The notes under the pieces are model-generated. The model worked only from the letters and a program-made list of their open reading frames with translations. It did no database searches and was not told where the DNA came from. A stretch of DNA of 16,754 nt, taken from G039029935 sp039029935. Its GTDB lineage: Bacteria > Chloroflexota > Anaerolineae > Caldilineales > Caldilineaceae. The translations under genes and the position numbers were made by a program. The stretch lies in assembly GCA_039029935.1 (NCBI GenBank), contig JBCCFC010000115.1, positions 1 through 16,754 of the forward strand, in the 5' to 3' direction. Positions 12,485 through 16,754 of this stretch are shown here, one piece after another. The stretch's first letter is position 1. Every line of letters begins with the position of its first letter.

Positions 12485-13651
12485 TTACTCACTTTGATTT
12501 TTATCTTGTTCCTGCATCAACCGAAGTTGCTCTTGGAGTTGCAGTAGTTGCGCTGTTGCCTCTTCAGCACGACGTTCAGCCTCAATACGGGCTTGTGCCT
12601 CCCCCTCCGCACGACGAGATTCCTCCTCCGCATGACGAGCCTCCTCCTCCGCACGACGAGCCTCCTCCTCCGCACGACGAGATTCCTCCTCCGCACGACG
12701 AGATTCCTCCTTCGCACGACGAGATTCCTCCTCTGCACGACGAGATTCCTCCTCTGCACGACGCTCTGCCTCAATCCGTTCTTGTGCTTCTTCATTGGCG
12801 CGACGAGCTTCTTCTCTCGCACGACGGTCTGCTTTTATTCGCTCTTGTGCCGCCTTTGTAAGAAGAAGTTTCTGCTCTGCAAACAATTTTGCATCAGCTT
12901 GTCGTAGCTTGTTGAAGTCAATATAATGCCAAAATGAACGACCATCTGGGTAGCAAATATCTATATCATTATTTTTGTCGCGTTTGAATTGAAACCCCAG
13001 GCGCGGACTACGCCAGCCATCCATATGCTCAATTTTTTCAAGCACATCTTGATCGCGTATCCACCCTTCCCACAAATTTTTATCGGGTGCGTATGTATAA
13101 TACTCTTCAACGCCATGTTTCTGATAGAAGTTAAACTTCTCGCGTTTATGTTTCTCATTATTGGCTGGTGACCAAATTTCAAAGACAATCTGTGGGGCAA
13201 TGTCATTTTCTTTCCATTGCAAATATGAACCACGATACCCTTTGGGACGACCAATGATGATCATTATATCCGGCGCAAAGGAATCTCCTTTCCTGTTTTT
13301 ACCTTGCACGGGATACCACAGCAAGTCACCCACAACAAAAATGTTGGGTTCATCGGCAGTCATAATCTGAAAATTGCCTTCCAGCCTGCTCATCTGAAAA
13401 AATTGTTCATTGTTTTCTGCCATGCGTTGACCATCACTTTCAGGATAGATGACTGGTTGATTGTTCTCATCGTACTCAATATAAACACCATTTTGCCCAT
13501 GATAAACGCCGATATCTTTGGGTGGACCACCAGCATCGCTCACTTGATAGATCAATGCACCATTATTGTGTCCATTGTCAGTAGATAGAACCTCGGTCAA
13601 AATGCTTTCGTCTATTGTGGCTTCTTTGTCGAGTACAAGCGTCTGCATCAT
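12485..13651 (-). CDS. Uma2 (DUF820) family PD-(D/E)XK nuclease-fold protein with coiled-coil tail
   Basis: This 388-residue protein has an N-terminal Uma2 restriction-endonuclease-like domain (about 40-250): APDIMIIIG with Asp128, IVFEIWSP with Glu158, then a lysine-bearing helix and KHGVEEYYTY (178-187), all typical of the family. Residues about 250-380 form a highly charged coiled coil with a seven-residue repeat of the type RRAEEES, encoded by seven near-identical 21-bp DNA repeats. Uma2 proteins are abundant and often multi-copy in Chloroflexota and Cyanobacteria; their biological role is unclear, and nuclease activity is inferred from fold only. Start is ATG 13651 or the adjacent ATG 13648; GGAAGG lies just upstream. 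It sits between recG (20 bp gap) and the acyl-CoA dehydrogenase (9 bp gap). Confidence 0.87.
   Translation of the reverse strand: MMQTLVLDKEATIDESILTEVLSTDNGHNNGALIYQVSDAGGPPKDIGVYHGQNGVYIEYDENNQPVIYPESDGQRMAENNEQFFQMSRLEGNFQIMTADEPNIFVVGDLLWYPVQGKNRKGDSFAPDIMIIIGRPKGYRGSYLQWKENDIAPQIVFEIWSPANNEKHKREKFNFYQKHGVEEYYTYAPDKNLWEGWIRDQDVLEKIEHMDGWRSPRLGFQFKRDKNNDIDICYPDGRSFWHYIDFNKLRQADAKLFAEQKLLLTKAAQERIKADRRAREEARRANEEAQERIEAERRAEEESRRAEEESRRAKEESRRAEEESRRAEEEARRAEEEARHAEEESRRAEGEAQARIEAERRAEEATAQLLQLQEQLRLMQEQDKNQSE
12609..12755 (-). repeat. Seven tandem 21-bp repeats in the Uma2 coiled coil
   Basis: Seven 21-bp units run from 12609 to 12755 in register, differing at one to three bases, with diverged copies on both sides (next at 12756). 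On the plus strand each begins GCA(C/T)GACGAG and ends in a CCTCCTCC-like tract, so the coding strand is strongly purine-rich. Each unit encodes one heptad. Confidence 0.92.
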
Positions 13652-13671
13652 ACACCTTCCTTTTCTATCAC

Positions 13672-16600
13672 TTAATTTACATCACCATGTCCCTGCCAGA
13701 ATCGACGGACTTGGCGATACAATTGTGGATGGTTGTCCAAATGTGGGTCTTGGTCATAGAGCTTCTTGGCCGCTTCACGTGCGGTTGACAGTGTATCCAA
13801 ATCACTCAAATGCGCCATGCGTAACTCCGGCAGACCACTCTGGCGTGTCCCCAAGAAGTCACCAGGACCACGCAACTCAAGGTCTTTTTCGGCTAGCACA
13901 AAACCATCGTTGGTGTCGGCCAATGCTTGTATCCGCTCCTGTGCATCATACCCTTCGGCCTTGCTGACCAGCGCACAATAGCTTTGATGGGACCCACGCC
14001 CCACACGTCCTCGGAACTGATGCAGTTGTGCCAAGCCAAAACGTTCAGCATCCTCAATCATAATCAGTGATGCGTTGGGGACATCAATACCGACTTCAAT
14101 GACACTGGTGCTAACCAACACATGATACTCACGGTCGGCAAAGGCTTGCATGATCTCGTCTTTTTCCTTACCCGTCATGCGACCATGCAGCAACGCAATA
14201 CGCAAATCAGGGAATATCTCGTTACTGAGTTTTGTATGTGCTTCAATCGCTGCACCTGCCGTCATCTTTTCGCTCTCCTCGACCAGCGGGTAGATGATAA
14301 AGGCTTGGCGGCCTTCGCGCGCTTCACGACGCATAAAGCCGTAGAGTCGCTCACGTTCGGCAGGATCAAAGCGTTTGGTCTTGATGGGTTTGCGACCTGC
14401 TGGTTTTTCATCAATGATGCTGATGTCCAGTTCACCATAGACAGTCAATGCCAAACTACGTGGAATGGGTGTCGCACTCATGACCAACATGTGGGGCTGG
14501 AAGAGTTCACCCTTGCTGCGCAATGCCCCACGTTGCCCGACACCAAAGCGATGTTGCTCATCCACGACCACAAAGCCAAGGTTGTTAAACTCAACCGTCT
14601 CCTGAATCAGTGCCGTTGTCCCCACAACGATATCGGTTGGGTTCTGCCGGAAGCCATCAAAGAGTGGATTGTCGGCCATCAGACTAGGGTCACGGTTCAG
14701 ATTCATCAGAATGCGTTCTCGCTCGCGCCCTGTGACCCGTCCCGTGAGTAGCTCGATTTGTAACGGTGATCCATCGGGCTTGGTCAACCCACCCATCAGT
14801 TCCATCAGACCGCGATGGTGTTGCTCTGCCAAAATTTGGGTTGGCGCAAGCAAGGCCGACTGTAGGCCATTGACCGCCGCCATCCACATTGCACCTGCCG
14901 CCACTGCTGTTTTACCACTACCAACATCACCCTGTACCAAGCGCGTCATCGGCACAGACCGTTCCATGTCGCGCGCCACTTCGTCAAGTACACGGTCCTG
15001 TGCAGAGGTCAGTGTAAATGGCAGAGATGTTTTGAACTGCTCCAAGGCTGGCTGTGTCTCTTTGAGTTGATTGGCCGACCCCTGTTGTAGCATGCTCCGT
15101 CGTTGCAACGCACCTAGCTGGATATAGAAAAATTCCTCAAAGGCAATACGTCGTTTAGCGGCATCCAATGCCTCATGATTGTCTGGAAAATGGTTCTGAT
15201 AAAGTGCCGTCGCTAAGTCAGGCAGTTCATACTCCTCGCGGATGGTGCGTGGGAGGGGGTCGCTGATAAAGCGCAGATGGCTTTCACACACATTTTTGAT
15301 GAGGTTACGCATCCAGTGATTGGTGATGCCCTCGGTCAGTGGATAGATAGCCGATAGGTGGCCTGCTGCAATGCGCTCCTCATCCAACTCTTCAAACTGA
15401 GCATTGTCCAAGGTCTTTTGCCCCATATACAAACCGACCTTACCGCTAAAACGCATAGTCGTCTCTGGAATCAGCTTATTTTTGACCCATTTATTCCACC
15501 ATGTCGCGTGGATTGTGCCCGTGCCATCGCTCAAAACGCCTTGTACCATTGAACGATTGTTGCGTGTGCGCCGCTCGCGAATCTGCCAGATGTTGGCAAT
15601 AATCGTGACCTGTTCGCCGGGCTGCAACTCTGCAATGGTTCGCATCGTCGTAAAGTCGTCGTGATAGCGAGGCAAGTGCCACAGAATATCGACAATCTGC
15701 TTGATACCCAGTCGCTCTAGCTGTTCAGCTCGCGTAGGCCCAATGCCAGGAAGGATGGTGGGAGGCTGTTGTAGTTGATTCGGTGTGTGGCTAACAGTTT
15801 GTTGCGCCGCATACTGCTGCGCCGCGTTCTGCTGTTCGGATTTCTGCCTACGCACCCGCTCACGGGCAATATGCGTCGGTTCGGGTGGATCAATGGGACG
15901 GTCAATGGGGCTAATCGGATGTCGCTCTGTGTGTGACTGCGAACGATCAGGTGGTGTCGGCGGTGAGTGCGCAGGCTCTGGCTCAGAATCTGTATCCACA
16001 GGTTCGCTGCCACCAAATGCAATAGAGCCAATCAAGTCGGTTAATTCTTTTTCAAAGAAGTTTTCCTCCTCTGATCCATCTCCATCATCTGTCGTTTCAC
16101 CTGCTGTTGCATCCACTGCTTGAACTGCATCCGATGGCACCGCTTGTGCTGGGGTCGCATCCAGTGATGGCGTAGGCGATAAATCATCCTCTTTGGGGGC
16201 ATCTCCAGACACCTCACCAAGAATCTCTAAAATCGTCGATTCCAGTTCGGCTTCGAGATCAAATGTCGCAGTATCGACAGGTTCTTCTGCTACAGGCTCT
16301 ACCGCAGATGTTGCTGATACCACTTGAGGCTCTGGAGCAACAGGTGCTGGCGACACTGGTGCTGGCGACACTGGTGCTGGCGACACTGGTGCTGGCGACA
16401 CTGGTATCAGTTCCACATCACCCGACTCTTCCTGAGATGGCTCAGGCTCTTCATCTGTCTTTGTCGGCAAACTGTCAAAGCCTGTCAAATCACCACTTAA
16501 AACCTGCCGAATCTGTCGGGCGATGATGGGGCGGGTCTGCTTTGTACCACCATCATACTCAACCATCAATGAGAGACAAATCGTCAAAATCTGTTCATCT

Positions 16601-16737
16601 GCCTCCTGTGTACGGGCATCGTTTTCCCATCGAGTACACATGGCTTTGATGCCACCCACAACGCCACGGTTCCGCCACCCTTGTTTCTCTTCTAAATCTA
16701 AAACGCGGGATAATCGATCAAATGCTGATATAGCCAC
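13672..16737 (-). CDS. recG: ATP-dependent DNA helicase RecG with a ~325-residue N-terminal extension
   Basis: RecG remodels stalled replication forks and branched recombination intermediates. From about residue 326 all RecG parts are present: HhH-like ILPGIGPTRAEQL and wedge domain (326-450), Walker A GDVGSGKT (603-610), DEQH (726-729), SATPIPR (754-760), motif V STSVIEVGIDVP (876-887), QFRGRVGRG (907-915) and the TRG-like C-terminal region LAEKDLELRGPGDFLGTRQSG (948-968). Ordinary RecG is about 690 residues; this one is at least 1021. The extra part has a small helical domain (1-90), four PVSPA repeats, an acidic Pro-rich stretch, two possible amphipathic helices (158-175, 224-240) and a Gln-rich segment (302-324). 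The GTG start at 16737 lacks a ribosome binding site and the frame stays open to the window edge, so the true start may be outside. It is the first gene of a likely recG-uma2-acyl-CoA dehydrogenase operon. Confidence 0.93.
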   Translation of the reverse strand: MAISAFDRLSRVLDLEEKQGWRNRGVVGGIKAMCTRWENDARTQEADEQILTICLSLMVEYDGGTKQTRPIIARQIRQVLSGDLTGFDSLPTKTDEEPEPSQEESGDVELIPVSPAPVSPAPVSPAPVSPAPVAPEPQVVSATSAVEPVAEEPVDTATFDLEAELESTILEILGEVSGDAPKEDDLSPTPSLDATPAQAVPSDAVQAVDATAGETTDDGDGSEEENFFEKELTDLIGSIAFGGSEPVDTDSEPEPAHSPPTPPDRSQSHTERHPISPIDRPIDPPEPTHIARERVRRQKSEQQNAAQQYAAQQTVSHTPNQLQQPPTILPGIGPTRAEQLERLGIKQIVDILWHLPRYHDDFTTMRTIAELQPGEQVTIIANIWQIRERRTRNNRSMVQGVLSDGTGTIHATWWNKWVKNKLIPETTMRFSGKVGLYMGQKTLDNAQFEELDEERIAAGHLSAIYPLTEGITNHWMRNLIKNVCESHLRFISDPLPRTIREEYELPDLATALYQNHFPDNHEALDAAKRRIAFEEFFYIQLGALQRRSMLQQGSANQLKETQPALEQFKTSLPFTLTSAQDRVLDEVARDMERSVPMTRLVQGDVGSGKTAVAAGAMWMAAVNGLQSALLAPTQILAEQHHRGLMELMGGLTKPDGSPLQIELLTGRVTGRERERILMNLNRDPSLMADNPLFDGFRQNPTDIVVGTTALIQETVEFNNLGFVVVDEQHRFGVGQRGALRSKGELFQPHMLVMSATPIPRSLALTVYGELDISIIDEKPAGRKPIKTKRFDPAERERLYGFMRREAREGRQAFIIYPLVEESEKMTAGAAIEAHTKLSNEIFPDLRIALLHGRMTGKEKDEIMQAFADREYHVLVSTSVIEVGIDVPNASLIMIEDAERFGLAQLHQFRGRVGRGSHQSYCALVSKAEGYDAQERIQALADTNDGFVLAEKDLELRGPGDFLGTRQSGLPELRMAHLSDLDTLSTAREAAKKLYDQDPHLDNHPQLYRQVRRFWQGHGDVN
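16343..16402 (-). repeat. Four perfect 15-bp tandem repeats in the RecG extension
   Basis: The plus-strand unit GGTGCTGGCGACACT is repeated four times without change (16343-16357, 16358-16372, 16373-16387, 16388-16402), encoding PVSPA four times at about residues 112-131 of RecG. Perfect identity points to recent slippage in a disordered linker. Confidence 0.9.
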
Positions 16738-16754
16738 AAAATTTTGTCCGTATC

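Overview
The window looks like a chromosomal segment of a Chloroflexota (Chloroflexi) bacterium of roughly balanced GC, probably a filamentous or surface-living Anaerolineae/Caldilineae/Ardenticatenia-type organism. The class is a guess; the phylum is better supported. The support is: RecG with the long N-terminal extension seen in that phylum, an XRE-NB-ARC STAND protein, a Uma2-family protein with a coiled-coil tail, a MaoC-type dehydratase of the mesaconyl-C4-CoA hydratase/HTD2 type, and two large secreted proteins ending in a 'YLPML'/'FLPLI' tail common on Chloroflexi exported proteins. No rRNA, tRNA, CRISPR array, insertion sequence or phage gene was seen.

Layout. 1-205: repeats only (a perfect 33-nt palindrome and a long imperfect inverted repeat running into the first gene). 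206-1543 (-): XRE-NB-ARC protein without a sensor domain. 1544-2225: non-coding; an extended -10 for the minus gene and two ~100-bp tandem, hairpin-rich leader repeats before the next gene. 2226-5504 (+): secreted protein with a seven-bladed FG-GAP propeller, cohesin-like domains, a cadherin-like domain and an internal dockerin-like module. 5505-5925: strong terminator, three 48-bp double-hairpin repeats, a smaller hairpin. 5926-8697 (+): secreted protein with a cohesin-like domain, Thr/Pro linker and six cadherin/Ig-like repeats. 8687-10201 (-): CrtI-type phytoene desaturase, overlapping the previous gene tail to tail by 11 bp. 10202-10389: divergent promoter region. 10390-11259 (+): MaoC-type dehydratase. 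Then a compact minus-strand group, transcribed recG (from the right edge to 13672), uma2 (13651-12485), acyl-CoA dehydrogenase (12475-11321), with gaps of 20 and 9 bp.

How it works together. The two secreted proteins look like a functional pair: related cohesin-like domains with the same cysteine pair, the same type of C-terminal tail, and a dockerin-like module in the first, suggesting calcium-dependent assembly at the cell surface rather than a cellulosome (no glycoside hydrolase is present). The MaoC and acyl-CoA dehydrogenase genes are convergent neighbours and both act on acyl-CoAs. RecG is DNA repair/replication-fork processing; its co-transcription with uma2 and an acyl-CoA dehydrogenase is probably incidental.

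The most striking unexplained structure is a family of small hairpin repeats at 2077-2095, 2169-2187, 5610-5752 and 10348-10370. Most copies differ by paired, compensatory substitutions that preserve the stem, as in a REP/BIME-like family whose folded form is under selection or is the form that moves.
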